Source of the DNA: Porcincola sp945869225
GTDB lineage: Bacteria > Bacillota > Clostridia > Lachnospirales > Lachnospiraceae
Assembly: GCF_052118625.1 (NCBI RefSeq)
Contig: NZ_JBQKGW010000001.1
Location: 186,001 to 250,000, forward strand
Length of the DNA: 64,000 bases
Direction: 5' to 3'
Shown here: positions 51,395 through 60,256 of the stretch, piece by piece
How the letters are laid out: each line of letters begins with the position of its first letter
Numbering within the stretch: the stretch's first letter is position 1
Position numbers and translations under genes: made by a program
The notes under the pieces: generated by a model
The model's input: only the letters and a program-made list of their open reading frames with translations
The model's database searches: none
What the model was told of the DNA's origin: nothing

Positions 51395-52279
51395 TTACAG
51401 TCCGAGTTCGCGCACCCACTTCTCGATGTCTTCCTTGTCCGGCTTTCCGTTCAGAAGCTTTGCAGGAAGGATCTTCGCTGCGCCTTTGACGTTCTGGTCA
51501 AAGTCCTTGTCCACCATCGAAGCCTTGGAGCCGCCGGATGTGCAGAACGGAATGATCGTCTTGCCGGCCAGATCCAGTCCGTCAAAGAAGGTGAAGACTG
51601 CCTTGGGCGTCATCCCCCACCAGATCGGGAACCCGACAAAGACAACGTCATACTTTCCTGCATCCTCAAGGCTCTTTGCAAGTGCCGGACGTGCGCTGTC
51701 GTCGTGCATCTCCTGGTTTGACCTGGAGCTTCTGTCCGTCCAGTCAAGGTCATCGTCGGTATACGGAACCTTCGGAGCAATCTCGAACAGGTCGCCGCCG
51801 GTCACCTCCGCAACCGTCTCTGCCACCTGCTTTGTTCCGCCATCCGTTGAAAAATAGGAAACCAGGACTTTCGTTGGCGCCTTTTCCGGTTCTGTCAGAT
51901 TCTTCTCCCAGAGACCGTGCAGATTGCAGTACGCATAGACAGAAACCGCTTCGTCCCCTTCCGCCATCAGAAATACAGCCTTCGGTTCGTCTCCCGGATT
52001 CAGATAACGAAGCTGTCTGCCAAAGCTTGTCTCAAGACAGATAAACGCAATATGGTGCTCTTCCGTCATCGGGTGAAGTGTGCTTCCGACCTGAACGGTG
52101 ACCTTGTTTCCGTCGACTGTCACCGCCGGAACATGCTTCTCAACCGCCGCATCTGTCGTATTCGGTTCAAGAAGCGTCATCGGCTCCCCGCAGCACTTCG
52201 GTGTGCAGGCTGTCTTCTCGCCGATGAATGCCACGAAGTTTCCGCATCCGCCGCAGCGGTAAAACTGTGTTTTCCCCAT
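51395..52279 (-). CDS. desulfoferrodoxin (superoxide reductase)-flavodoxin fusion
   Basis: 294 residues from the ATG beginning MGKTQFYRCGGCGN. Residues 1-35 form a desulforedoxin Fe(Cys)4 site (YRCGGCG...PKCCGEP). About 40-125 form the superoxide reductase domain with its active-site ligands: EKHVP, TLHPM, EEHHIAF and YAYCNLHGLWE. The C-terminal part (about 137-294) is a flavodoxin: VSYFSTDGGTKQVAE binds FMN phosphate, and FVGFPIWWGMTPKAV follows. A frame extension of 24 codons upstream has a weaker start. The enzyme reduces superoxide to peroxide without making oxygen; the fused flavodoxin may deliver the electron. It is monocistronic with its own terminator. Confidence 0.88.
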   Translation of the reverse strand: MGKTQFYRCGGCGNFVAFIGEKTACTPKCCGEPMTLLEPNTTDAAVEKHVPAVTVDGNKVTVQVGSTLHPMTEEHHIAFICLETSFGRQLRYLNPGDEPKAVFLMAEGDEAVSVYAYCNLHGLWEKNLTEPEKAPTKVLVSYFSTDGGTKQVAETVAEVTGGDLFEIAPKVPYTDDDLDWTDRSSRSNQEMHDDSARPALAKSLEDAGKYDVVFVGFPIWWGMTPKAVFTFFDGLDLAGKTIIPFCTSGGSKASMVDKDFDQNVKGAAKILPAKLLNGKPDKEDIEKWVRELGL

Positions 52280-52378
52280 AATCTCAAGCCTTTCCGGAAA
52301 TGTACTTTCCTCAACGATATGTCCGTCAATGGTTACTAAAGAGTATAGCATGAATAGGTCACCCTGACATGCCCATTT

Positions 52379-53032
52379 TTACCTGTCTCGTCCCTCCAGA
52401 TGATACTGGACCCGGTTCATGACCATGTCAACCGCCACCTGGTTCATACCGCCCTCCGGAATGATCACATCCGCATAACGCTTGGAAGGCTCCACAAAGG
52501 CCTCGTGCATCGGCTTGACGGTCTGAAGGTACTGACTGATGACACTGTCAAGACTTCTCCCTCTCTCCTTGACATCCCGGACGATTCGTCTGAGGATTCG
52601 TTCATCCGCGTCTGCATCCACAAACAGCTTGATATCCATCAGATCTCTGAGCGCCTTTGAATGAAAAATCAGGATGCCCTCCACAATGATGACTCTAGTC
52701 GGCCGGACAATCAGGGTCTGATCAGACCGGTCATAAATCGTGTAGTCGTAAAGCGGGCACTCGATCGTCTCGCCGCGCTTCAGTCTGGCAAGATCCTCAA
52801 TCATCCGGTCCGTGTCAAATGCATCAGGGTGGTCATAATTCAGCCGTACCCGCTCGTCATATGTCAGGTCATGATGTGCTTTGTAGTAATTATCGTGGTA
52901 CAGGACCGTGACTTCACTTCCAAAGCGTTCGGCGATCTTTCGGGTGATCGTCGTCTTGCCGCTCCCTGTCCCGCCGGCAATCCCGATCACAATGATATCC
53001 CTGCCTCCAGCGGTCTTCGTATCTGCAGCCAT
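52379..53032 (-). CDS. udk: uridine kinase
   Basis: 217 residues. P-loop GIAGGTGSGKTTITRK near 17-32, YHDNYYKAHHDL near 45 and DHPDAFDTD near 66, the pattern of Udk. It phosphorylates uridine and cytidine in pyrimidine salvage. It lies 51 bases after the phosphodiesterase gene in the same direction. Confidence 0.94.
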   Translation of the reverse strand: MAADTKTAGGRDIIVIGIAGGTGSGKTTITRKIAERFGSEVTVLYHDNYYKAHHDLTYDERVRLNYDHPDAFDTDRMIEDLARLKRGETIECPLYDYTIYDRSDQTLIVRPTRVIIVEGILIFHSKALRDLMDIKLFVDADADERILRRIVRDVKERGRSLDSVISQYLQTVKPMHEAFVEPSKRYADVIIPEGGMNQVAVDMVMNRVQYHLEGRDR

Positions 53033-53083
53033 CCCTTTCCACCTTTCCTCCAGCTTTGCCCGCCATCGTTCATCCCGCTTCGG

Positions 53084-53653
53084 TCAGATTGCCGCACCGG
53101 CACCGTCCTCTGTCAGCTGAACGCTCCGGATCACGGTTCCGTCAATCTCCTTCAGCGTAAAAACATCGTCCTTGAGCGTGGCATATCCCTGCACGCTGCC
53201 TCCCTTCGGGATCGAGACTGAACCGGGGTTCAGGATCCAGTGTCCATCTATATAATCTGTCCTCGGCACGTGGGTGTGCCCATGCAGAAGGATATCCCCG
53301 TTCTTCATCGGCGGAAGGTGTTTCTCGTTGAAGATATGTCCGTGGGTACAGAAGATCATCTGGCTGCCGAGCGGGATCAGGCAATAATCAGCAAGCACCG
53401 GAAATTCCAGCACCATCTGATCCACCTCTGCCTCACAGTTTCCGCGGACACAGTACAGCTCATCCTTCAGCGGATTCAGCATGGCGATGACATCCTTCGG
53501 CGCATAGTCCCTCGGAAGATCATTTCTTGGCCCATGATAGAGAATGTCGCCGAGAAGAAGCATGCGCGGGGCCCCTTCCCGCTCCCTGGCTTCCAGCAGC
53601 TTTCTGCAGTAATAGGCCGAACCGTGGATGTCTGATGCTACAAGCAGTTTCAT
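53084..53653 (-). CDS. yfcE: YfcE/MJ0936-type phosphodiesterase
   Basis: 189-residue metallophosphoesterase with all metal motifs: SDIHG near 7, LGDILYHGPRN near 34, RGNCEAEVD near 70, THGH near 104 and HGHTHVPR near 123. YfcE acts on phosphodiester model substrates; the natural one is unknown. It follows the serine dehydratase gene by 15 bases. Confidence 0.9.
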   Translation of the reverse strand: MKLLVASDIHGSAYYCRKLLEAREREGAPRMLLLGDILYHGPRNDLPRDYAPKDVIAMLNPLKDELYCVRGNCEAEVDQMVLEFPVLADYCLIPLGSQMIFCTHGHIFNEKHLPPMKNGDILLHGHTHVPRTDYIDGHWILNPGSVSIPKGGSVQGYATLKDDVFTLKEIDGTVIRSVQLTEDGAGAAI

Positions 53654-53668
53654 GTTCCCTTTCCTTTC

Positions 53669-54883
53669 TTACAGCTGGTTTCTTCGTCCGTACATCTTTG
53701 CAAGTCCGCCCTCGGAGGTTTCGCGGAAACGCCGGTTGATGCTCTTTCCTGTCTCATACATGGTTCTGACCGCGATGTCAAACGAAATCCGCTGGGTATC
53801 GGACAGGAAGAAGGACAGATTGCAGCAGTTCATCGCCCGCATGGCCGCGACCGCATTCCGCTCAATGCAGGGCACCTGGACAAGGCCGAGAATCGGGTCG
53901 CAGGTCAGCCCCAGATGATGCTCGAGTGCAATCTCAGCGGCATACTGGATCTGGTTCGTGGACAGACCATACAGGTAATCAAGACCGGCCGCCGCCATCG
54001 CGCAGGCGGAACCAATCTCCGCCTGACAGCCGCATTCTGCCCCGGAAATGGAGGCATTGTGCTTGATCAGGTTTCCGATCAGTCCGGCCACCGCAAGTCC
54101 CTTCACCATCTCTTCATCCGAAAGATTCCGGCGCTTCTGGACATACAGAAATGCTGCCGGTACAACCCCGCAGGCTCCGCAGGTTGGTGCCGTCACAACC
54201 GTCCCGCAGTCCGCATTCTGTTCTGCCGTCGCGTAGGCATAGGCAGAGATCAGACGGCATTCCTCTACCTGGGGATGAAAGTGTTCCATCTCGAAATCAT
54301 ACAGCTTCATGGCCTTCCGTTCAACCTTGAGCGGTCCCGGAAGATACCCTTCTGTCTCAAGGCCTTCCTTGATCGTCTGTTTCATCTGGTTCCAGACGCC
54401 TGCAAGAAATTCCCTGATTCCGGGTTTCTCTGTGAGAAATACATACTCAGCCAGATCGAGACTCCTGAACCGGCAGAATTCCTCCACTTCCGCAAATGAA
54501 TTCTCCGGATACACCTCCTCTTCCTCCGGCTCCTGCCTGCCCTCGATCCGGATATCACCGCCGCCGATCGATGCCGCACGCATCCGGCCGATCTCCTTTC
54601 CCTCTTTCAAGGCAAAAAAGTCGAGCGTATTTGGGTGTGTCATTCCCTCCGGGATTTCATCAGAAAAGAGGACCTCAACCTTCGCCGGCGCAAGCACCTC
54701 GTAAAGGACCCGGTCTGTCCCATGTCCTTTTCCGGTTTTGCTCAGCGATCCATACAGATTAACCCTGTACTGATCCGCATCCGGATGCTCCGCCTTGAAT
54801 ATTCTGGCAGCTCTCTCCGGACCCATCGTATGAGAGCTGGAGGGCCCTTTTCCGATTTTATAGATTTCACGTATGGACTGCAT
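53669..54883 (-). CDS. sdaA: L-serine ammonia-lyase, single-chain iron-sulfur type
   Basis: 404 residues with the beta domain first (GPSSSHTMGPERAA near 20) and the alpha domain after it. The catalytic [4Fe-4S] cysteines are in TAPTCGACG, SGAECGCQAEIGSAC and LTCDPI. It converts L-serine to pyruvate and ammonia and is oxygen-sensitive. I start at the ATG of MQSIREIY; a TTG six codons upstream is an alternative. The fused form resembles E. coli SdaA rather than the two-subunit Bacillus/Clostridium enzyme. Confidence 0.92.
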   Translation of the reverse strand: MQSIREIYKIGKGPSSSHTMGPERAARIFKAEHPDADQYRVNLYGSLSKTGKGHGTDRVLYEVLAPAKVEVLFSDEIPEGMTHPNTLDFFALKEGKEIGRMRAASIGGGDIRIEGRQEPEEEEVYPENSFAEVEEFCRFRSLDLAEYVFLTEKPGIREFLAGVWNQMKQTIKEGLETEGYLPGPLKVERKAMKLYDFEMEHFHPQVEECRLISAYAYATAEQNADCGTVVTAPTCGACGVVPAAFLYVQKRRNLSDEEMVKGLAVAGLIGNLIKHNASISGAECGCQAEIGSACAMAAAGLDYLYGLSTNQIQYAAEIALEHHLGLTCDPILGLVQVPCIERNAVAAMRAMNCCNLSFFLSDTQRISFDIAVRTMYETGKSINRRFRETSEGGLAKMYGRRNQL

Positions 54884-54907
54884 ATTCTTATTCTTCTCCA
54901 ATCAGCA

Positions 54908-54965
54908 AAGAACCCCTGGCGGCATCTGAATACAAAAACCATAAGCCGCCAGAGGTACCGATCAT
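54908..54965 (-). terminator. hairpin near the sdaA start, probable ppdK terminator
   Basis: Minus-strand CCTCTGGCGGC/GCCGCCAGGGG (one mismatch) with a loop of about 31 bases, then TTCTTTGC. It is 35 bases past ppdK and ends just before the sdaA ribosome site. It may end ppdK transcription or gate readthrough into sdaA. Confidence 0.45.
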
Positions 54966-54999
54966 TCCTGTGTCCTCAGCTCTTCAAACCCGCCTGTCC

Positions 55000-57633
55000 T
55001 CAGACCTCTCCGGTCCGGATGGATGCCTGCGCCGCCGACAGCCGTGCGATCGGCACGCGGAACGGCGAGCACGACACATAGTCCAGCCCGATCCGGTCGC
55101 AGAACTCGATGGAGGACGGATCCCCGCCATGCTCCCCGCAGATTCCGCAGTGCAGATTCGGGTTTACATCCTTTCCGAGCTTCATCGCCATCTCCATCAG
55201 CTTGCCGACACCATTCTGGTCCAGCTTCGCGAACGGGTCGTTCTCGAAGATCTTCGCGTCGTAGTAGGCCTGGAGGAACTTTCCGGCGTCATCGCGCGAG
55301 AAGCCGTAGGTCATCTGCGTCAGGTCGTTCGTCCCGAAGCAGAAGAAGTCCGCGTCCTTCGCGATCTCGTCCGCGGTCAGCGCCGCACGCGGAATCTCGA
55401 TCATCGTTCCGACCTCGTACTGCATGGCAATTCCGCTCTTCGCGATCTCCTCGTCAGCCGTCTTCACCACGATCCTCTTGACATAAAGGAACTCCTTGTT
55501 GTCTCCGACAAGCGGGATCATGATCTCCGGCTTCACGGTCCAGTCCGGATGGCGCTTCTGGACGGCGATCGCCGCGCGGATCACCGCGAGTGTCTGCATC
55601 TTGGAGATCTCCGGGTAGGTGACATCCAGACGCACCCCTCTGTGTCCCATCATCGGGTTGAACTCATGCAGCGAATTGATCAGAGACTTGATCTCGTCCA
55701 CAGTCTTGTGCTTGGCATCCGCCAGCTTTCGGATATCCGCCTCCTCGGTCGGCACAAACTCATGCAGCGGCGGATCCAGGAAGCGGATCGTGACCGGCGC
55801 ACCCTCCAGCGCCTCGTAGAGCTTCTCGAAATCGCTCTGCTGGACAGGCAGGATCTTCGCCAGTGCCTGCTCTCTCTCCTCCACCGTGTCGGAGCAGATC
55901 ATCTCGCGGAATGCCTCGATCCGGTCCTTCTCAAAGAACATATGCTCGGTCCTGCACAGACCGATGCCCTCGGCGCCAAGCTCATGCGCACGCTTTGCGT
56001 CGGCCGGCGTGTCCGCATTCGTGCGGACCTTCATCCTCCTGTACTTGTCCGCCCAGCCCATGATACGGCCGAACTCTCCGACAATCTGTGCCTCCACAGT
56101 CGGGATGACGCCCTCATAGATCTTTCCCGTGGAGCCGTTTGCGGAAATCCAGTCTCCTTCATGGAAGGTATGGCCGTCGATCGTGAAGCAGCGGTTGTCC
56201 TCATCCATGTCGATTGCGGAGACACCCGAGACACAGCAGGTGCCCATGCCTCTCGCGACGACAGCCGCATGGGAGGTCATCCCGCCCCGGACCGTGATGA
56301 TGCCCTGCGCGCTCTTCATGCCCTCGATATCCTCCGGGGAGGTCTCAAGGCGGACAAGCACGACCTTCTTGCCCCTGCTCTTCCAGGTCTTTGCGTCCTC
56401 CGCCGTGAAGACGATCTGCCCGCAGGCAGCGCCCGGGGAAGCCGGGAGACCGGTTGCGATCGGATCCGCCTTCGCCAGGTAAGCCGGGTCGAACTGCGGA
56501 TGGAGCAGGGAGTCCAGGTTCCTCGGATCGATCATCAGCACAGCCTGCTTCTCATCGATCATGCCCTCGTCCACAAGGTCGCAGGCAATCTTCAGGGCAG
56601 CCTTTGCCGTGCGCTTTCCATTGCGGGTCTGCAGCATGTACAGATGCTTGTCCTCGATTGTGAACTCCATGTCCTGCATGTCCTTGTAATGATTCTCAAG
56701 GGTTCTGCAGATTCCTGTGAACTGATCGTAGACCTCCGGCATCAGCTCCTTCAGCCGGTCGATCTTCTGAGGAGTCCGGATGCCTGCGACGACATCCTCG
56801 CCCTGCGCATTCAGGAGGAACTCGCCCATCAGACGCTTCTCGCCGGTCGCCGGGTCCCTCGTGAAGGCGACGCCCGTTCCGGAGGTGTCGCCCATGTTTC
56901 CGAACGCCATCATCTGGACGTTGACAGCCGTCCCCCAGGAGTACGGAATGTCGTTGTCCCTTCTGTATACATTCGCACGCGGATTATCCCAGGAGCGGAA
57001 GACCGCCTTGATTGCCTCGACCAGCTGTTCCTTCGGGTCATCCGGGAAGTCCTTCCCGAGCTTTTCCCTGTACTCCGCCTTGAACTCATCCGCCAGCTCG
57101 TGCAGATCATCCGCGTCCAGCTCGATGTCCTGCGTCACGCCCTTTCTGGCCTTCATCTGGTCGATCAGCTCCTCAAAATACTTCTTGCCGACCTCCATGA
57201 CCACATCCGAGAACATCTGGATGAATCTTCTGTAGCAGTCCCATGCCCATCTGGGATTCCCGCTTTTCTTCGAAAGAACGCCTACAACATCCTCGTTCAG
57301 TCCCAGGTTCAGGATCGTGTCCATCATGCCCGGCATGGAAGCACGCGCTCCTGAACGGACAGAGACAAGGAGCGGGTTCTCCCGGTCGCCGAACTTCTTC
57401 CCGGTGATCTCCTCCATCTTTGCGATGCCGCCCTTGATCTGCTCCATGATGTCGTCGCCGATCTGGCGTCCGTCATCATAGTAGCGCGTGCAGGCCTCCG
57501 TCGTGATCGTGAAACCCTGCGGCACCGGCAGTCCGAGGCCCGTCATCTCCGCAAGCCCGGCTCCCTTGCCTCCGAGAAGGTTCCGCATCCCTGCGTTGCC
57601 TTCCGAGAACATGTAAACATACTTCTTCTCCAT
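55000..57633 (-). CDS. ppdK: pyruvate, phosphate dikinase
   Basis: 877 residues, the normal size. It interconverts pyruvate + ATP + Pi and PEP + AMP + PPi. The nucleotide-binding domain is N-terminal (LLGGKGAGLAEM near 20). The swivelling phospho-His domain has GGMTSHAAVVARGMGTCCVSG near 450. The C-terminal PEP/pyruvate barrel ends with CGICGEHGGDP near 830. I start at MEKKYVYMF after GGAGGAAGG; the frame is open 44 codons further back without support. With pfp it makes PPi-based glycolysis likely. Confidence 0.96.
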   Translation of the reverse strand: MEKKYVYMFSEGNAGMRNLLGGKGAGLAEMTGLGLPVPQGFTITTEACTRYYDDGRQIGDDIMEQIKGGIAKMEEITGKKFGDRENPLLVSVRSGARASMPGMMDTILNLGLNEDVVGVLSKKSGNPRWAWDCYRRFIQMFSDVVMEVGKKYFEELIDQMKARKGVTQDIELDADDLHELADEFKAEYREKLGKDFPDDPKEQLVEAIKAVFRSWDNPRANVYRRDNDIPYSWGTAVNVQMMAFGNMGDTSGTGVAFTRDPATGEKRLMGEFLLNAQGEDVVAGIRTPQKIDRLKELMPEVYDQFTGICRTLENHYKDMQDMEFTIEDKHLYMLQTRNGKRTAKAALKIACDLVDEGMIDEKQAVLMIDPRNLDSLLHPQFDPAYLAKADPIATGLPASPGAACGQIVFTAEDAKTWKSRGKKVVLVRLETSPEDIEGMKSAQGIITVRGGMTSHAAVVARGMGTCCVSGVSAIDMDEDNRCFTIDGHTFHEGDWISANGSTGKIYEGVIPTVEAQIVGEFGRIMGWADKYRRMKVRTNADTPADAKRAHELGAEGIGLCRTEHMFFEKDRIEAFREMICSDTVEEREQALAKILPVQQSDFEKLYEALEGAPVTIRFLDPPLHEFVPTEEADIRKLADAKHKTVDEIKSLINSLHEFNPMMGHRGVRLDVTYPEISKMQTLAVIRAAIAVQKRHPDWTVKPEIMIPLVGDNKEFLYVKRIVVKTADEEIAKSGIAMQYEVGTMIEIPRAALTADEIAKDADFFCFGTNDLTQMTYGFSRDDAGKFLQAYYDAKIFENDPFAKLDQNGVGKLMEMAMKLGKDVNPNLHCGICGEHGGDPSSIEFCDRIGLDYVSCSPFRVPIARLSAAQASIRTGEV

Positions 57634-57839
57634 AACCAACCTTCCTCCTGTTGTGACTGCTGTCTCCGCTCCTTCCGAAGCCGCCAGCTCTAATACAATT
57701 CTGTCCGTGCTGCGCTTCCCTGAGGCCGGGACAAATGATGAGACTGCCATGCAGCTGAAATTCATTCTGCCGAATACAGGTTTGAAACAGATGTGTATAT
57801 GCGCAGATTGTATCTTTCATTCCGCTGCTCATCAGGCAT

Positions 57840-57868
57840 ATTATACAATTATGGTTTGTTTTTGTCTA
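57840..57868 (-). promoter_or_regulatory. promoter for ppdK
   Basis: Minus-strand TAGACA (57868-57863), 17 bases, consensus TATAAT (57845-57840). Predicted transcription begins about 200 bases before the ppdK ATG. The leader 57634-57833 shows no structure I can name. Confidence 0.65.
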
Positions 57869-57908
57869 TTCACATCATCATATTTGACAATATTCGCCTT
57901 TCCGCATG

Positions 57909-57942
57909 AAAAAAAGAGCCGGAGGTCTGTCTCCGGCTCTTT
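57909..57942 (-). terminator. terminator of glyS
   Basis: Minus-strand AAAGAGCCGGAG/CTCCGGCTCTTT, a perfect 12-bp stem with a six-base loop, followed by a run of T. It lies 33 bases past glyS and separates it from the ppdK promoter. Confidence 0.9.
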
Positions 57943-57974
57943 CGTGTCTCAATATTTAGAAATCCAGTCCTCTG

Positions 57975-59369
57975 TCAGAAGTCAAACTTACCGCCGAACC
58001 AGGATTCCAGCTCACTGATCGGTACCCGGACCTGCTCCATGCTGTCCCTGTCACGGATCGTGACGGACTGATCCGTCTCTGAATCGAAATCGTATGTGAT
58101 GCAGAACGGCGTTCCGATCTCATCCTGTCTTCTGTAACGCTTCCCGATCGCCCCGCGGTCGTCAAACTCACAGTTGTACTTCCTTGCCAGCTGATCCCGA
58201 AGCTTCATCGCCGGTTCGGAAAGTTTCTTGGAAAGCGGAAGCACACCGATCTTGACCGGAGCCAGCGCCGGGTGGAAATGAAGAACTGTTCTCACATCGT
58301 TCTTCTCCGCATCGAGCACCTCCTCATCGTACGCTGCGCAGAGGAATGCCAGAACAACACGGTCTGCGCCGAGGGACGGTTCGATGACATACGGCAGGTA
58401 CTTCTTGCCGCTCTTCTCATCAAAATAGGTCATATCCTGGCCGGAAACCTCCTGATGACGTCCCAGATCATAATCGGTTCTGTCAGCAATACCCCACAGC
58501 TCGCCCCAGCCGAACGGGAACAGGAACTCGATGTCGGTCGTGCCCTTTGAATAAAAGGCCAGCTCTGCCTTGTCATGATCGCGCAGACGAAGCTCATCCT
58601 CCGGAATTCCGAGGGTGGTCAGCCAGTTCTTGCAGAACGATCTCCAGTACTCAAACCACTCCAGATCCGTCCCTGGTTCGCAGAAGAACTCCATCTCCAT
58701 CTGCTCGAATTCACGGGTACGGAATGTGAAGTTGCCCGGCGTGATTTCATTTCTGAAAGACTTCCCGATCTGGCCGATTCCAAACGGGATCTTCTTTCTG
58801 GACGTCCGCTGAACATTCTTGAAGTTGACGAAGATTCCCTGAGCAGTCTCCGGGCGCAGATAAACCGTATTCTTCGCATCCTCCGTCACGCCCTGGAATG
58901 TCTTGAACATCAGGTTGAACTGACGGATATCTGTGAAGTTGTGCTTGCCGCAGGACGGGCACGGGACATTGTGATCATCGATGAACTGCTTCATCTCCGC
59001 CTGGCTCATTGCGTCCACGCTCTTCTGAAGCGTGATGCCTTCCTTTTTGCAGAAATCCTCGATCAGCTGATCTGCGCGGAAACGCTCGTGGCATTCCTTG
59101 CAGTCCATCAGCGGATCTGAAAACCCGCCAAGATGGCCCGACGCCACCCAGGTCTGAGGATTCATCAGGATCGCGCAGTCGACACCAACGTTGTACTCGC
59201 TCTCCTGGATGAACTTTCTCCACCAGGCTCTCTTGACATTGTTCTTCAGCTCAACACCGAGGTTTCCGTAATCCCAGGTGTTTGCCAGTCCGCCGTAAAT
59301 CTCAGAGCCCGGATAAACAAAGCCTCTGTTTTTCGCCAGTGCAACGATTTTGTCCATCGTCTTTTCCAT
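57975..59369 (-). CDS. glyS: glycyl-tRNA synthetase, homodimeric type
   Basis: 464 residues, class II synthetase of the eukaryote/archaea-like alpha2 type. Features are FVYPGSEIYGGLANTWDYG near 16, YLRPETAQGIFVNFKNV near 180, FRNEITPGNFTFRTREFEQME near 215 and a C-terminal anticodon domain (PVKIGVLPLSKK). The start is the ATG after AAGGAG. No T-box fits in the 58 bases upstream, so it is probably cotranscribed with the lipoprotein and era. Confidence 0.95.
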   Translation of the reverse strand: MEKTMDKIVALAKNRGFVYPGSEIYGGLANTWDYGNLGVELKNNVKRAWWRKFIQESEYNVGVDCAILMNPQTWVASGHLGGFSDPLMDCKECHERFRADQLIEDFCKKEGITLQKSVDAMSQAEMKQFIDDHNVPCPSCGKHNFTDIRQFNLMFKTFQGVTEDAKNTVYLRPETAQGIFVNFKNVQRTSRKKIPFGIGQIGKSFRNEITPGNFTFRTREFEQMEMEFFCEPGTDLEWFEYWRSFCKNWLTTLGIPEDELRLRDHDKAELAFYSKGTTDIEFLFPFGWGELWGIADRTDYDLGRHQEVSGQDMTYFDEKSGKKYLPYVIEPSLGADRVVLAFLCAAYDEEVLDAEKNDVRTVLHFHPALAPVKIGVLPLSKKLSEPAMKLRDQLARKYNCEFDDRGAIGKRYRRQDEIGTPFCITYDFDSETDQSVTIRDRDSMEQVRVPISELESWFGGKFDF

Positions 59370-59427
59370 CGTCTTGTGCTCCTTATTGTTGGTTTTATAA
59401 TTCCCGGAAACCCGGAAAAGAAGCCGT

Positions 59428-60189
59428 TCAGGTTGACTGCTCGGCATCTTCTTCATAAATGATGTACATCAGCTGCTGCGTCTTTGCCGCCGGCTCCGCT
59501 TCCTCCGTCTCGCCCTCCGTCCCATAGTAGACCGCGTTTGAGGGAAGCACAAGACCGGTCTCGGCTGCCGCATCTGACTCCTCCTGCTGCCTCGGCTGCG
59601 CTACATGAGAATTGACCATCTCCGCATTCACACTCAGATACCGGATCTGACCGGGAACCTGGACAACATGATCGGCCACTGTCACCGCGGCGCTGTACTC
59701 CTTATGGGAGAGCGCTTCATCCGACGGGACGCCCTGATCTGACAGGCTCGAGCCATTCACCTTCAGAAACGTATCTGGAAATGTGATTCCACTCATCTGA
59801 ACGTCCAGCATCGAGCCGTCCGCGAATGAAACCTGGTTGTAGGATGCGTAGTCCTCCGGTGTCCGGTATACCAGCGTCAGGGTGACCTTCCCGTTCTCAG
59901 CCGAGTAAACCGGTACACTGATCGCATGGTCTCCATGTTCCGCATTGTAGGACTTGACCGACCGTGCAACCAGATCCTGCAGCTCATCTGCATTGTAATA
60001 ATTCTGATCCAGCGTGTCGAAAATGGACTCCGTCACACTCCCGCCTGCCGATATCTGAAGAGAAGTCTGTGTCGGCTTCCAGTTCTTCCAGTCATCCCGC
60101 CCCACGACCTGATCCAGCACGCTGCATCCAGTCACAGCCAATGTCACACCCAGCACAAGAGCGCCTGCCATCAGGCTTTTTGCTTTCAT
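59428..60189 (-). CDS. uncharacterised lipoprotein
   Basis: 253 residues. A lysine-containing signal peptide with a clear lipobox (LAVTGC, Cys22) predicts a membrane-anchored extracellular protein. The body has no cysteines or recognisable catalytic motif, and the tail is acidic (EGETEEAEPAAKT). I do not recognise the family. It lies between era and glyS in the same direction, so its job cannot be read from context. Confidence 0.8.
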   Translation of the reverse strand: MKAKSLMAGALVLGVTLAVTGCSVLDQVVGRDDWKNWKPTQTSLQISAGGSVTESIFDTLDQNYYNADELQDLVARSVKSYNAEHGDHAISVPVYSAENGKVTLTLVYRTPEDYASYNQVSFADGSMLDVQMSGITFPDTFLKVNGSSLSDQGVPSDEALSHKEYSAAVTVADHVVQVPGQIRYLSVNAEMVNSHVAQPRQQEESDAAAETGLVLPSNAVYYGTEGETEEAEPAAKTQQLMYIIYEEDAEQST

Positions 60190-60256
60190 TCACAGACTCC
60201 TTCCCCGAATAGTCTTCTGCATTATACAGTGCGGCGGTTAAATTTTCAATAAAGCA

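Noticed and set aside
54970..57354. A very long open frame (about 794 codons) on the plus strand opposite ppdK
   Set aside because: It mirrors ppdK codon for codon, is rich in Arg/Leu/His/Asp from the complementary strand, has no ribosome site and no recognisable domain. ppdK is certain on the other strand.
59370..59427. T-box leader for glyS
   Set aside because: Only 58 bases separate glyS from the upstream gene, too short for a T-box, and no T-box sequence is visible.
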